A DNA stretch of 64,000 nt from DATGSL01 sp964645585 (lineage in GTDB: Bacteria > Verrucomicrobiota > Verrucomicrobiia > Opitutales > T3Sed10-336). Both the position numbers and the translations under genes were made by a program. The notes beneath the pieces were generated by a model. The model saw only the letters and a program-made list of their open reading frames with translations, was not told where the DNA came from and did no database searches. Location: contig CAZYAN010000006.1 in the NCBI GenBank assembly GCA_964645585.1, positions 42,223-106,222 on the forward strand, in the 5' to 3' direction. Shown one piece after another: positions 50,262-58,609 of the stretch. How positions within the stretch are numbered: position 1 is the first letter of the stretch; every line of letters starts with the position of its first letter.

Positions 50262-53006
50262 ATGGTCAGCATGGGAAACGGGATGAAGGAAGCGCCGGAT
50301 AAAACTGTTTGGCATGCCATGGGAGCTGGCGAAGTCCTGACCCGGCTCGGCAGCAGGCGCGACGGTCTCACGGAGAGCGAGAGCGAAAAGCGCCGCGAGG
50401 AATTCGGCCCCAATCAGCTCCCTTCGCAAAAGCGCCAGGGCGCCTGGCGCCGCCTGCTCGCCCAGTTCAACAATCTTCTGATCGTCGTCCTCTTGGTATC
50501 GGGGGTGGTGACGCTCTTTCTTAACCAATGGATCGACGCCGCGGTGATTTTTGCCGTCGTCGTCATCAACGCGCTGATCGGGTTCATCCAAGAAGGCAAG
50601 GCCGAGCGGGCGCTGGAGGCGATTCAGGGGATGCTGACCCGTCAGGCTCGCGTGCGGCGCGACGGGAAACGGCGCACGGCACCGGCCGAAGATCTCGTTC
50701 CCGGCGACATCGTGTACTTGAAATCTGGTGACGGAGTTCCGGCCGACCTGCGTTTGCTGGAGACCAAAAATCTGATCGTGAATGAAGCCGCGCTGACCGG
50801 CGAATCCGCACCCGTGGAAAAAGCGACCGAGGCCGTCGATGCAAGCGCGCTCCCCGGCGACCGTTACTGCATGACGCATTCCGGCACGACCGTTTCGGCC
50901 GGCCGGGGAATCGGTGTCGTGGTCGAAACCGGCGAGCGCACGGAGATTGGACGCATCAGCGGAATGGTGGCCCGCGCGGAGAAACTGACGACTCCTTTGC
51001 TCCAAGAAATCGGCCGGCTTGCGCGGCTTTTAACGCTGCTGATTCTCGGGCTGTGCGTCCTGACGTTTCTCGCCGGATTCCTCTGGCGCGGCATGCCGTT
51101 TTCGGAAATCTTCCTCGCGGCGGTCAGCATCGCGGTCGCCGCGATTCCGGAAGGTTTGCCCGCGATTATCACCATTACCCTTGCTATCGGCGTCAGGGAA
51201 ATGGCGAAGCGCCGCTCGATCATTCGCCGCCTTCCGGCCGTCGAAACTCTTGGCTCGGTGACCGTGATCTGTTCCGACAAAACCGGCACCCTGACGCGGA
51301 ACGAAATGACCGTAAAAAAAGTGCTTACGGCGGACGGCGAGTATGACGTGACCGGTGCCGGTTACGAGCCCGACGGAGAGATTCGGCCGACCGCCGGATC
51401 CGCGCCGCCCGATAGCGGAGACTTGGTTTTACGCGAACTCCTGCTGGCGGGCGCGCTCTGCAACGATTCCGTCCTGCACCATGACGAAAAAGGCTGGCGG
51501 ATCGACGGTGATCCGACCGAAGGCGCTTTGCTCCCGCTTGCGCGGAAGGGCGGAATCGACCTCGACGCCGAACTCCAGCGCCTGCCGCGTCACGACACGC
51601 TCCATTTTGAATCCGAGCGGCGCTTCATGGCGACGCTTCATGCGACCGGCGATAGCCGCTACGTCCTGTATGTAAAAGGCGCGCCGGAAAAAGTGCTCAA
51701 GATGTGCGACCGGCAGTTGTCGGCACAAGGAGAAGCAGCCATCGATCCCGAGTGGCCGGCACGATTGCAGGCGCTCGCCGCGTCAGGTCACCGTTTGCTG
51801 GCAGCCGCGTTTGCCCATTTGGACGCTCCGCCCGAAGGATTTGAATCAGGAGAGCTGGACGTTCCGCTGATTTTGCTCGGCGCCTTCGGGTTGATCGATC
51901 CGCCGCGCCCCGAGGCGGTCCAAGCCATACAAGAGTGCAAATCCGGAGGGATTCACGTCAAGATGATCACCGGCGATTTTGGTCTGACGGCCAAAAGCAT
52001 CGCTAGCCAGCTCGGCATCGGCGAAGATGGCGTCGTGCTGGAAGGCAGCGACCTCGAAGCTGTCTCTGACGAAGATCTCCCCGAGCGTGCGGCCGCCGCC
52101 GATGTCTTTGCCCGCACCAGTCCTGAGCACAAAACCCGTCTGGTTCGTGCGCTGCAGAGAAAGGGGGAAATCGTCGCGATGACCGGCGACGGCGTGAATG
52201 ACGCTCCCGCGCTCAAGCAGGCAAACGTCGGTGTTGCCATGGGCATCAAGGGGACGGAAGTCGCGCGCCAGTCGGCCGAGATGGTGATCGCGGATGACAA
52301 TTTCGCGTCGATCGTGGCCGCCGTGAAGGAGGGACGTACGGTTTACGACAATATCAAAAAGGCGATCCTGTTTATTCTGCCGACTAACGGCGCCCAAGCG
52401 CTGGTTCTGATCGCCGCGATTCTGGCCGGATTTGAACTGCCAATCACACCCGTGCAAATTCTGTGGGTCAATCTCGTTTCCGCCGTCACCCTCGCCTTGG
52501 CACTCGCGTTCGAACCATCCGAAAACAACATCATGAAGCGCCCTCCCCGCAATCCGCGTCAGCCGCTGATCAGCGCGTTTGGCCTCTGGAGGATTTCGTT
52601 CGTATCGATTCTCCTCCTCGCGGCGGTTCTGATTATGTTTCAATGGGCTCGAGGAAATGGGAGCGAGGAAACGCTCGCCCGCGCGCGAACCGTTGCCGTT
52701 AACATGCTCGTCGTCGGTGAAATCTTTTATCTGTTCAATGCCCGGAGGCTCTTCGAATCGACGCTGTCAGCGGACGGTTTTCTCGAAAACAAAAAGGCGC
52801 TCCTTGCCAGCGGCATTCTGATCGTCCTGCAGGCGGTTTACACCTACGCCCCACCGGCGCAGGCGCTTTTCGAATCGGTCGCGCTCCCTGCGAGCGTGTG
52901 GCTGTATCTAATTCTGGCGGGTTTCCTGATCTACCTGGCGGTCGAAGCGGAAAAATGGTTCCTCCGCCGAAGGTTCATCTTCAAATCTGCCCGCGTGCAG
53001 CCATGA
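50262..53006 (+). CDS. P2-type cation-transporting ATPase
   Basis: 914 residues. Actuator TGES in 'NEAALTGESAPVEK', TM4 'VAAIPEGLPAIITITLAIG', phosphorylation site 'CSDKTGTLTRNEMTVKK', 'YVKGAPEKVLKMC', hinge 'MTGDGVNDAPALKQANVGVAMG', C-terminal six-helix domain. In TM5 'ILPTNGAQALVL' and TM6 'WVNLVSAVTLALALAFEP', positions of SERCA's Ca-binding Glu and Asp are Gln and Ala. Therefore the ion is probably not Ca2+ bound as in SERCA; Na+, K+ or other remains open. Start ATG 50262; internal ATGs at 50271 and 50283 are possible. Confidence 0.92.
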   Translation: MVSMGNGMKEAPDKTVWHAMGAGEVLTRLGSRRDGLTESESEKRREEFGPNQLPSQKRQGAWRRLLAQFNNLLIVVLLVSGVVTLFLNQWIDAAVIFAVVVINALIGFIQEGKAERALEAIQGMLTRQARVRRDGKRRTAPAEDLVPGDIVYLKSGDGVPADLRLLETKNLIVNEAALTGESAPVEKATEAVDASALPGDRYCMTHSGTTVSAGRGIGVVVETGERTEIGRISGMVARAEKLTTPLLQEIGRLARLLTLLILGLCVLTFLAGFLWRGMPFSEIFLAAVSIAVAAIPEGLPAIITITLAIGVREMAKRRSIIRRLPAVETLGSVTVICSDKTGTLTRNEMTVKKVLTADGEYDVTGAGYEPDGEIRPTAGSAPPDSGDLVLRELLLAGALCNDSVLHHDEKGWRIDGDPTEGALLPLARKGGIDLDAELQRLPRHDTLHFESERRFMATLHATGDSRYVLYVKGAPEKVLKMCDRQLSAQGEAAIDPEWPARLQALAASGHRLLAAAFAHLDAPPEGFESGELDVPLILLGAFGLIDPPRPEAVQAIQECKSGGIHVKMITGDFGLTAKSIASQLGIGEDGVVLEGSDLEAVSDEDLPERAAAADVFARTSPEHKTRLVRALQRKGEIVAMTGDGVNDAPALKQANVGVAMGIKGTEVARQSAEMVIADDNFASIVAAVKEGRTVYDNIKKAILFILPTNGAQALVLIAAILAGFELPITPVQILWVNLVSAVTLALALAFEPSENNIMKRPPRNPRQPLISAFGLWRISFVSILLLAAVLIMFQWARGNGSEETLARARTVAVNMLVVGEIFYLFNARRLFESTLSADGFLENKKALLASGILIVLQAVYTYAPPAQALFESVALPASVWLYLILAGFLIYLAVEAEKWFLRRRFIFKSARVQP

Positions 53007-53026
53007 CGCCCCCGTCCCCGGACAGT

Positions 53027-53479
53027 TTAGAATAACTCGCGAGCCTGAGAACCCATCTCGTCGGCCAGATTCCTCACCAGCACCTGGAGTTCGCCGAGCG
53101 CCTGAACCGGAGTCGCCATGTCGAGATCGTGAACCTCCCAGTAATGCACCCGATCAGCCCAATCCGGAAATCGCTCGAGTAAAAGCGGCCGGTGCTCCGT
53201 TTCCTTAACCGCGATGACGCGCAAGGACTGTTCCAAGTCGAGCCGCGACAGCGAAATCGGATTCCGGTGCTTCGACGGGATTTCCACTTGCAGCGACTTC
53301 AGCGCCGCAACCGTATGCGGCGAGATCGGTCCGCAACCGTCAACCAGATGCGTCGCCAGTCCGCGAGAGATCGCGCGCAAGTCGATCTGCCGCGCCGCGG
53401 CATGATGGTTGAACAGCATCTCCGCAAACCGGCTGCGATAAAAATTTCCCGTGCAAATAAAGAGGACTTGATTGGACAT
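53027..53479 (-). CDS. Low-molecular-weight protein phosphatase family
   Basis: 150 residues. Active-site loop 'ICTGNFYRSRFAEML' is a Cx5R motif (C-TGNFY-R) at the N-terminus. The usual C-terminal 'DP' general-acid motif reads 'YWEVHDLDMATP', so one of these Asp residues may serve. It could be a protein-tyrosine phosphatase or arsenate-reductase-like protein; there is no extra Cys pair typical of thioredoxin-linked ArsC. A degenerate octamer array directly precedes its start. Confidence 0.85.
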   Translation of the reverse strand: MSNQVLFICTGNFYRSRFAEMLFNHHAAARQIDLRAISRGLATHLVDGCGPISPHTVAALKSLQVEIPSKHRNPISLSRLDLEQSLRVIAVKETEHRPLLLERFPDWADRVHYWEVHDLDMATPVQALGELQVLVRNLADEMGSQARELF

Positions 53480-53489
53480 GGCTATGGAG

Positions 53490-53529
53490 AGCGGGAACGT
53501 TTGAAAGTTGGAAGGTCTGAAAGGGCGAA
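53490..53529 (+). repeat. Degenerate 8-bp tandem array (NGNNNGAA)
   Basis: Five consecutive octamers ending in GAA: AGCGGGAA, CGTTTGAA, AGTTGGAA, GGTCTGAA, AGGGCGAA. It lies 10 nt upstream of the phosphatase ATG. Further partly periodic sequence ('TTTCCCGC' twice, nonamer-like 'ATTCG' units) continues to about 53630, filling the gap to recR. Confidence 0.75.
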
Positions 53530-53638
53530 GGTGAAGAAAGCAGAGAATATCCCAAGAAAATTTTCCGTGTATTCGATGGATTCGGTGGTTCCTTACCTCC
53601 CCGCCTTTGCCCTTTCCCGCTTTCCCGCCTCATTTCGT

Positions 53639-54232
53639 TTACTGAAACGCGCGCCGGCCCTCCAGCGCGCTTTTCAGCGTGACCGCGTCAGCGTACAGCA
53701 CGCCGCCGCCGCTCGGCAGACCAAAGCCGATCCGGGTCACTTTCGTGGGGGGCTGCACCAGCGACTCCGTGATGTAATGGCAAGTCGCCTCGCCTTCGAC
53801 GTCATTCGCCAGTGCCAAGATCAATTCCCTGACCTGCCCCGATTGGAGCCGCTCCCCCAGGGAAGCCAGGTTGAGCTGTTCGGGGCCGATTCCATTAATC
53901 GGCGAAAGTTTCCCGTAAAGCACGTGATAAAGCCCCCTGTAAGCACCCGCGCGTTCGAACGCGATCAGGTCGGGCACATGCTCAACGACACAGATTGTCT
54001 CCCTCTCCCGGCGGGGGTCCGTGCAAATCGCACATTCGTCCCCCTCGGCCAAATTGCCGCAAACGGAACATCGCCGGATCACCGCCGCGGCCTCCTGCAA
54101 CGCCGCGATCAGCTCAGGCGTCGTCTCCGGATGCTCGACCAGCAGATGAAGCGCCACCCGCTCCGCCGATCGATAGCCGAGACCCGGCAGCTTCTTCAGG
54201 ACCTTTTGGACCTGCTCAAAGGCCGAAGTCAT
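53639..54232 (-). CDS. recR: Recombination mediator RecR
   Basis: 197 residues. Helix-hairpin-helix 'LKKLPGLGYRSAERVALHLL', zinc finger 'CSVCGNLAEGDECAIC', Toprim 'ICVVEHVPDLIAFERAGAYRGLYHVLYGKLSPINGIGPEQL' and the Walker-B-like C-terminal part. With RecO it loads RecA on SSB-coated DNA. It lies downstream of ybaB, the usual ybaB-recR order, though heptamer arrays separate the two. Confidence 0.97.
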   Translation of the reverse strand: MTSAFEQVQKVLKKLPGLGYRSAERVALHLLVEHPETTPELIAALQEAAAVIRRCSVCGNLAEGDECAICTDPRRERETICVVEHVPDLIAFERAGAYRGLYHVLYGKLSPINGIGPEQLNLASLGERLQSGQVRELILALANDVEGEATCHYITESLVQPPTKVTRIGFGLPSGGGVLYADAVTLKSALEGRRAFQ

Positions 54233-54242
54233 GGGAGGCTGG

Positions 54243-54298
54243 GTTATTGGTTAGTGGCTATTGGTTATTTGTTATCGGTTATTGGTTAATCGGTTCTT
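54243..54298 (+). repeat. Eight-unit heptamer array (GTTATTG type)
   Basis: Units in register: GTTATTG, GTTAGTG, GCTATTG, GTTATTT, GTTATCG, GTTATTG, GTTAATC, GGTTCTT. It begins 11 nt upstream of the recR start codon. The last unit is the reverse complement of the following array's consensus. Confidence 0.92.
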
Positions 54299-54303
54299 CA
54301 AGC

Positions 54304-54352
54304 AGTAACCACGAGCCAAGAACTAAGAACCAAGAACCAAGAACTAAGAACC
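54304..54352 (+). repeat. Seven-unit heptamer array (AAGAACC type)
   Basis: Units: AGTAACC, ACGAGCC, AAGAACT, AAGAACC, AAGAACC, AAGAACT, AAGAACC. It fills the rest of the gap between recR and ybaB and ends 4 nt before the ybaB stop codon (complement, 54357). Its units pair with GGTTCTT at 54292-54298. Confidence 0.92.
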
Positions 54353-54356
54353 CCAA

Positions 54357-54665
54357 TCACATCAAACCAGGGATATTGAAGCCGGCGGTCGCCTTCTGCA
54401 TCTCGCTTTCGCTGAAAGCCTTCGCCTTGTCCGTGGCCTCCTGTATCGCCGCCAGAAGCGTTTCTTCAACGAAGGCCTTGTCTTCCTTGAGAAACTCGGG
54501 GTCCAGCTGCAGCGACAGAAAACGCCCATGGCCGTTGACCTTGATCTGGATCGCGCCGCCGCCGCTCGAAACATCAATCTCCCGATCTTCCAGCTCTTTC
54601 TGGATGGCGCCGATGCGCTGCTGCATCTTTTGCGCCTGCTTCATCATTTTTCCTATTCCGGCCAT
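54357..54665 (-). CDS. YbaB/EbfC nucleoid-associated protein
   Basis: 102 residues from ATG 54665 ('MAGIGKMMKQAQKMQQRIGAIQKELEDREIDVSSGGGAIQIKVNGHG'). It is a small dimeric DNA-binding protein typically cotranscribed with recR and dnaX; dnaX is not in the window. C-terminus 'ATAGFNIPGLM' is conserved. Confidence 0.95.
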   Translation of the reverse strand: MAGIGKMMKQAQKMQQRIGAIQKELEDREIDVSSGGGAIQIKVNGHGRFLSLQLDPEFLKEDKAFVEETLLAAIQEATDKAKAFSESEMQKATAGFNIPGLM

Positions 54666-54739
54666 CTCTGTCCTTCTGTTCTTCTCGATAAATTCTTGGT
54701 TGAAAACGAAAGGTAGAACGTAAAACCGAAATGGCAAAA

Positions 54740-54802
54740 GTTATTCGTCCCCCGGTGCTCGTTCCTGGTGTTCGGTGCTTCGTTATTCGTTATCGGGTGC
54801 CG
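54740..54802 (+). repeat. Nine-unit heptamer array overlapping the nhaC stop
   Basis: Units beginning with G: GTTATTC, GTCCCCC, GGTGCTC, GTTCCTG, GTGTTCG, GTGCTTC, GTTATTC, GTTATCG, GGTGCCG. The nhaC stop (54783-54785) and its last codons lie inside the array, so the C-terminal residues are encoded by repeat units. Confidence 0.8.
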
Positions 54803-56324
54803 AGACGGTGCTGGCTGTTGGTGATTTCCGCGGGGCGGAGCGCATCGTCCACCCGGTGAAACCGTAGAGCAGCGACACCAGCGGATTCAACAGGTTAAGG
54901 AAGGCAAACGGCAGGTAAGCGAGCGGAAATACCCCGAGTGTCGCCCACATAAAAGCGCCGCATGTGTTCCACGGGATCAGCGGCGAGGTCAGCGTGCCGC
55001 TGTCTTCCAAACATCGCGACAGGTTTTCCGGCGCCAGTCCGGCCTTCTCAAACGCGTCCCGATACATCCGCCCCGGGATGACCAGCGAAAGATATTGATC
55101 CGGTGCGAGCACGTTGACCCCGACACATGTCCCCAAGGTCGCCGCGACCAAGGATCCGGTTGATCGCGCGGCCCGGAGAATGCGCTCCGCGAGCACATTC
55201 AGCATGCCGGCACGGTCCATAATACCGCCAAAGGCCAGGGCGCACAGAATCAGCGCCACGGTCCACATCATCGCTTCGAGCCCGCCCCGGCTCAAAAGTT
55301 CGTCGACCGCCTCGTTTCCGGTTTCCATGACAAATCCGCTGAACCCGGACGTCAGCACTTGCCCGAGACTCGCTCCCTGAACCGCGACCGCAACCACGCC
55401 GCCGAGCACTGCTCCGCCGATCAAGGCCGGCAGCGCAGGTATCCGCCGTGTCACGACAACGATTACAAGCAGCGGCGCCAGCAGCAGCCACCATCCAAGC
55501 CGGAATTGCTCAGGCAGCACACGGATCAGCGTCTCCAGTTCTCCCGTGCTCGCGGCGTCACCCGAGGCCATGAATCCGAGCGCGCCATAAAGAACCAGCG
55601 CAATCAGCAGGCTCGGTCCTGTCGTCCAAACCATGTGGCGGATATGCGTAAACAGCTCCGAACCGGCGACGGCTGAAGCCAGATTGGTCGTGTCGGAGAG
55701 CGGCGACATCTTGTCGCCAAAGTACGCGCCCGATATGATCGCCCCGGCAACCAGCGGCAACGGAAGGCCCAGCCCTGCCCCGACCCCCATCAGCGCCACA
55801 CCCACAGTTCCAACTGTCGACCACGAGCTGCCCGTCCCGAGCGAGACAATCGCGCAAATCAAACACGCGGCCGCGAGAAAGACCGCCGGCGACAGGAGGA
55901 GCAATCCGTAATAAATCATCGCGGGAACGATTCCGCTCAGCATCCACACACCGATCAGGATGCCGACCACCATCAAAATCAAACAGGCCGGCACGGCGAT
56001 GGCGATCCCCTCCACCATGCCGCGCTGCAAATCATCCCACTTAAATCCGATCCGCTGAGCGATCGCCCCCGCGACCACGGTGCCTCCAATCAGCGGCATG
56101 TGCGGATCGACCGAAACGCGCAATAGACTCCCGACCAGCGGCAGCTTCGCGAGCGCGTCCAACAACGGCGAAATGATCGCCACCCGCGGCATCTCCTCGA
56201 CGTTGATGACGCAGAGGCCAAGGAAACCGATCAGGAAAGCGACCGGAATCAGCGATTCCGTCAGGGTCGGCGCACGCGGCGCCTGGCGCGCGTTTGAAAG
56301 GGAGGGCCGTTGCTCGGTTTCCAT
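54783..56324 (-). CDS. nhaC: NhaC-family Na+/H+ antiporter
   Basis: 513 residues, about 12 transmembrane helices: 'LVAGAIISGAYFGDKMSPLSDTTNLASAVAGSELFTHIRHMVWTTGPSLLIAL', 'LVAATLGTCVGVNVLAPDQYLSLVIPGRMYRD' and 'EDSGTLTSPLIPWNTCGAFMWATLGV' are family hallmarks. It exchanges Na+ for H+ across the inner membrane. The last residues, 'SAPDNE', are read from a heptamer array. Confidence 0.94.
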   Translation of the reverse strand: METEQRPSLSNARQAPRAPTLTESLIPVAFLIGFLGLCVINVEEMPRVAIISPLLDALAKLPLVGSLLRVSVDPHMPLIGGTVVAGAIAQRIGFKWDDLQRGMVEGIAIAVPACLILMVVGILIGVWMLSGIVPAMIYYGLLLLSPAVFLAAACLICAIVSLGTGSSWSTVGTVGVALMGVGAGLGLPLPLVAGAIISGAYFGDKMSPLSDTTNLASAVAGSELFTHIRHMVWTTGPSLLIALVLYGALGFMASGDAASTGELETLIRVLPEQFRLGWWLLLAPLLVIVVVTRRIPALPALIGGAVLGGVVAVAVQGASLGQVLTSGFSGFVMETGNEAVDELLSRGGLEAMMWTVALILCALAFGGIMDRAGMLNVLAERILRAARSTGSLVAATLGTCVGVNVLAPDQYLSLVIPGRMYRDAFEKAGLAPENLSRCLEDSGTLTSPLIPWNTCGAFMWATLGVFPLAYLPFAFLNLLNPLVSLLYGFTGWTMRSAPRKSPTASTVSAPDNE

Positions 56325-56400
56325 CTAAGAGTTAAGAAATTAAGACCCCGAATCTTCTACCGCGGAATCTGCGGAACACACGGAAAATTCAGCCTTCATT
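56325..56400. repeat. Octamer and nonamer arrays between nhaC and amidohydrolase
   Basis: Beside nhaC the sequence reads AAGAGTT, AAGAAATT, AAGACCCC (7-8 bp units). Further right come three nonamers: CGCGGAATC, TGCGGAACA, CACGGAAAA. Very similar nonamers occur beyond the other end of the amidohydrolase gene (about 58175-58215). Confidence 0.65.
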
Positions 56401-56451
56401 GCCATCGTTCTCTTCTCTGTAAAACACAGATGCAAGGCGCCAGGTTCAGAG

Positions 56452-58143
56452 TCACTCCCGCGAAGGAAACCGCTCCTCGTCGCGCCAAACCACTCGGCCG
56501 TCCACCACAGTGAGCACGGTTTTCACGTGCTGAATTTCAACCGGGTCGATTTCGAAAATGTCTTCGGACAAAAGCACGAAGTCGGCGAACTTCCCTGGCG
56601 ATATTGTCCCTTTTTCATCCTCCTCAAACTCGGCATAAGCCGATCCGATCGTGTAGGCCCGAACCGCCTCTTCGACCGTGATTTTCTCCTCCGGAACCCA
56701 GCCGTCCGGATTCAGCCCGTCGAGGGTGCGGCGGGTGACCGCTCCGTACACGCTCATCATCGGGTCGAGCGAGGCGACCGGCCAATCGGTCCCGAACGCG
56801 AGTTGCGCCCCGGCATCGATCAGCGACCGGAACGGGTAAGTCGTGCGCGCCCGCTCCGGCCCGATCCGTTTCTCCGCCCAGCGTCCGTCATCGATGGTGT
56901 GGTACGGCTGCATCGAAGCGATGACGCCGTCGTCAGCAAACCTTTGGATCGCCTCCCGCGTCAGGTGCTGCGCGTGCTCGACCCGGAACCGCCGCTCGCG
57001 ATCACCCCCGTTTTGCTTCCGGACCTCGCCGAACATCTCCAGCAACACATCGTTCCCGCGGTCGCCGATCGCATGGATCATTAACTGGATCCCGGCCTTG
57101 TCCGCGCCGAGCATCCGTTCGAGCATGGCGCCTTCCGGGTACATGCTGTCGGAAAACAGGCCGCTCGTATCCGGCTCATCGAGATAGGGTTCGTAAAATA
57201 CGGCCGTTGTCGACCCGAGACTGCCGTCGACGAAATCCTTGACGCCCCCGATGCGCAGCATGCCGCCGCCAAAGTCGGCCTGCACACCGGCCGCGGCGAG
57301 GCGGTTCCACGTACTGAGGCTGCGAACCGCGTAGACGCGCGTCTTTAATTCGCCGCGCCGCAAGAGTTCCTGGTACACCGGCAGCTCCGAACTGGCCGAC
57401 ATATCCTGCACACTCGTCACCCCGACTTTCGCGGCCAGCTCGCTCGCCGCCCGCAACGCTTCGAGCCGCTCATCGAAACCGCGTGCCGGCATATGACGGG
57501 TCACAAGACCGGCCGCCGATTCACGCAAAATGCCTGTCGGTTCACCCGTTTCCGGATCCCGGACAATCGTCCCCCCTTCCGGATCGGGTGTGTCGCGCGT
57601 GATGCCGGCAATTTCGAGCGCGAGGCTGTTCGCCAAAATCATGTGACCGTCAATCCGGGGAATGGCGACCGGGTTTTCCGACGTGACCGGGTCGATCCAC
57701 TCGCGGCGCGGAAGCGGTCCGCCTTCCCACTTTTCGTGATCCCAGCGCATCCCGCGGATCCAGCGTCCGGCCGGCGTCTTTTCCGCCTGCCGCCGAATGC
57801 GGTCGACAAATTCCTCGGGCGACTCCGCGTCGCGCAGCTCGATCGTCGCAAGCCCGTAGCCGCCGGTGGACATATGGACGTGGGCATCGTTAAACCCCGG
57901 GAGAAGCAGCCGCCCGCCGGCGTCAATCGCCACCGTGCCTTCTCCGGCGTAAGCGGCGATTTCCTCATTCGAGCCGATCGCGGCGATCCGGCCCGCGAAT
58001 ACTGCAATCGCCTCGGCACGCGGCGCCTCAGAATCAAGCGTGCGAACATTGGCGTTGGTCACAATCATGTCCGCGCGAAACGGCGCGGCGACGACAGAGG
58101 AAACAAAAAGAGAAGAGAGAAGCAAAAAGAGAAGAATGCGCAT
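56452..58143 (-). CDS. Exported YtcJ-like amidohydrolase
   Basis: 563 residues from ATG 58143 ('MRILLFLLLSSLFVSSVVAA', signal peptide). 'LLLPGFNDAHVHMSTGG' (HxH), 'GIRGMRWD', 'DGSLGSTTAVFYEPY', 'MIHAIGDRGNDVLL', 'RFRVEHAQHL', 'LAFGTDWPV' (Asp). Amidohydrolase-3 domain family. Substrate unknown; such enzymes act on exocyclic amides. Upstream frame is unconserved. Confidence 0.9.
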   Translation of the reverse strand: MRILLFLLLSSLFVSSVVAAPFRADMIVTNANVRTLDSEAPRAEAIAVFAGRIAAIGSNEEIAAYAGEGTVAIDAGGRLLLPGFNDAHVHMSTGGYGLATIELRDAESPEEFVDRIRRQAEKTPAGRWIRGMRWDHEKWEGGPLPRREWIDPVTSENPVAIPRIDGHMILANSLALEIAGITRDTPDPEGGTIVRDPETGEPTGILRESAAGLVTRHMPARGFDERLEALRAASELAAKVGVTSVQDMSASSELPVYQELLRRGELKTRVYAVRSLSTWNRLAAAGVQADFGGGMLRIGGVKDFVDGSLGSTTAVFYEPYLDEPDTSGLFSDSMYPEGAMLERMLGADKAGIQLMIHAIGDRGNDVLLEMFGEVRKQNGGDRERRFRVEHAQHLTREAIQRFADDGVIASMQPYHTIDDGRWAEKRIGPERARTTYPFRSLIDAGAQLAFGTDWPVASLDPMMSVYGAVTRRTLDGLNPDGWVPEEKITVEEAVRAYTIGSAYAEFEEDEKGTISPGKFADFVLLSEDIFEIDPVEIQHVKTVLTVVDGRVVWRDEERFPSRE

Positions 58144-58240
58144 AGGGTTGCAGGTATTAAAATGGCGTGTTCTAACTGCGGAATACAGGAAACACACGGA
58201 AAAAACACGCGAGACCATCAAATCAATTTCCCAATTTCCA
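58144..58240. repeat. Nonamer-type array upstream of YtcJ-like gene
   Basis: Around 58176-58212 the plus strand reads as CTGCGGAAT, ACAGGAAAC, ACACGGAAA, AAACACGCG, degenerate 9-bp units of the same 'CGGAA' type as at 56361-56387. No promoter could be picked out. Confidence 0.55.
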
Positions 58241-58280
58241 ACGGCACCAGCGAATCTTCCGCGAAGATTCGACCGGACCA

Positions 58281-58532
58281 GTAGCGAATCTTCCCCGAAG
58301 ATTCGACCGGACCGGCGACGGCGGATTCGACAGTAGCGAATCTTCCCCGAAGATTCGACCGGACCGGCGACGGCGGATTCGANNNNNNNNNNNNNNNNNN
58401 NNNNNNNNNNNNNNNNNNNNNNNNNNNNNNNNNNNNNNNNNNNNNNNNNNNNNNNNNNNNNNNNNNNNNNNNNNNNNNNNNNGTAGCGAATCTTCCCCGA
58501 AGATTCGACCGGACCGGCGACGGCGGATTCGA
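58281..58532. repeat. 52-bp tandem hairpin repeat interrupted by assembly gap
   Basis: Unit of 52 bp beginning GTAGCGAATCTTC; copies start at 58281, 58333 and, after the gap, 58483, with a divergent partial copy at about 58250-58280. Each holds a perfect 9-bp stem (CGAATCTTC with GAAGATTCG) around CCC, while the partial copy has a CGC loop. Visible units are identical apart from the 'CA' joiner missing at the right end. 58383-58482 are 100 N, probably a placeholder for an unresolved copy number. Confidence 0.93.
58383..58482. other. Assembly gap of 100 N
   Basis: Exactly 100 undetermined bases flanked on both sides by the same 52-bp repeat, consistent with a scaffold join across a collapsed array; its true length is unknown. 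Confidence 0.98.
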
Positions 58533-58609
58533 TGAATGCGTGGCTTCATCGCTACAAAAACATTGTCTTATTCAACGAAAGTAAACGCCGCCGATTCAAA
58601 ATCTCTTCG

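Noticed and set aside
58281..58532. CRISPR array
   Set aside because: Repeat units are contiguous without distinct spacers, and no cas gene is present.
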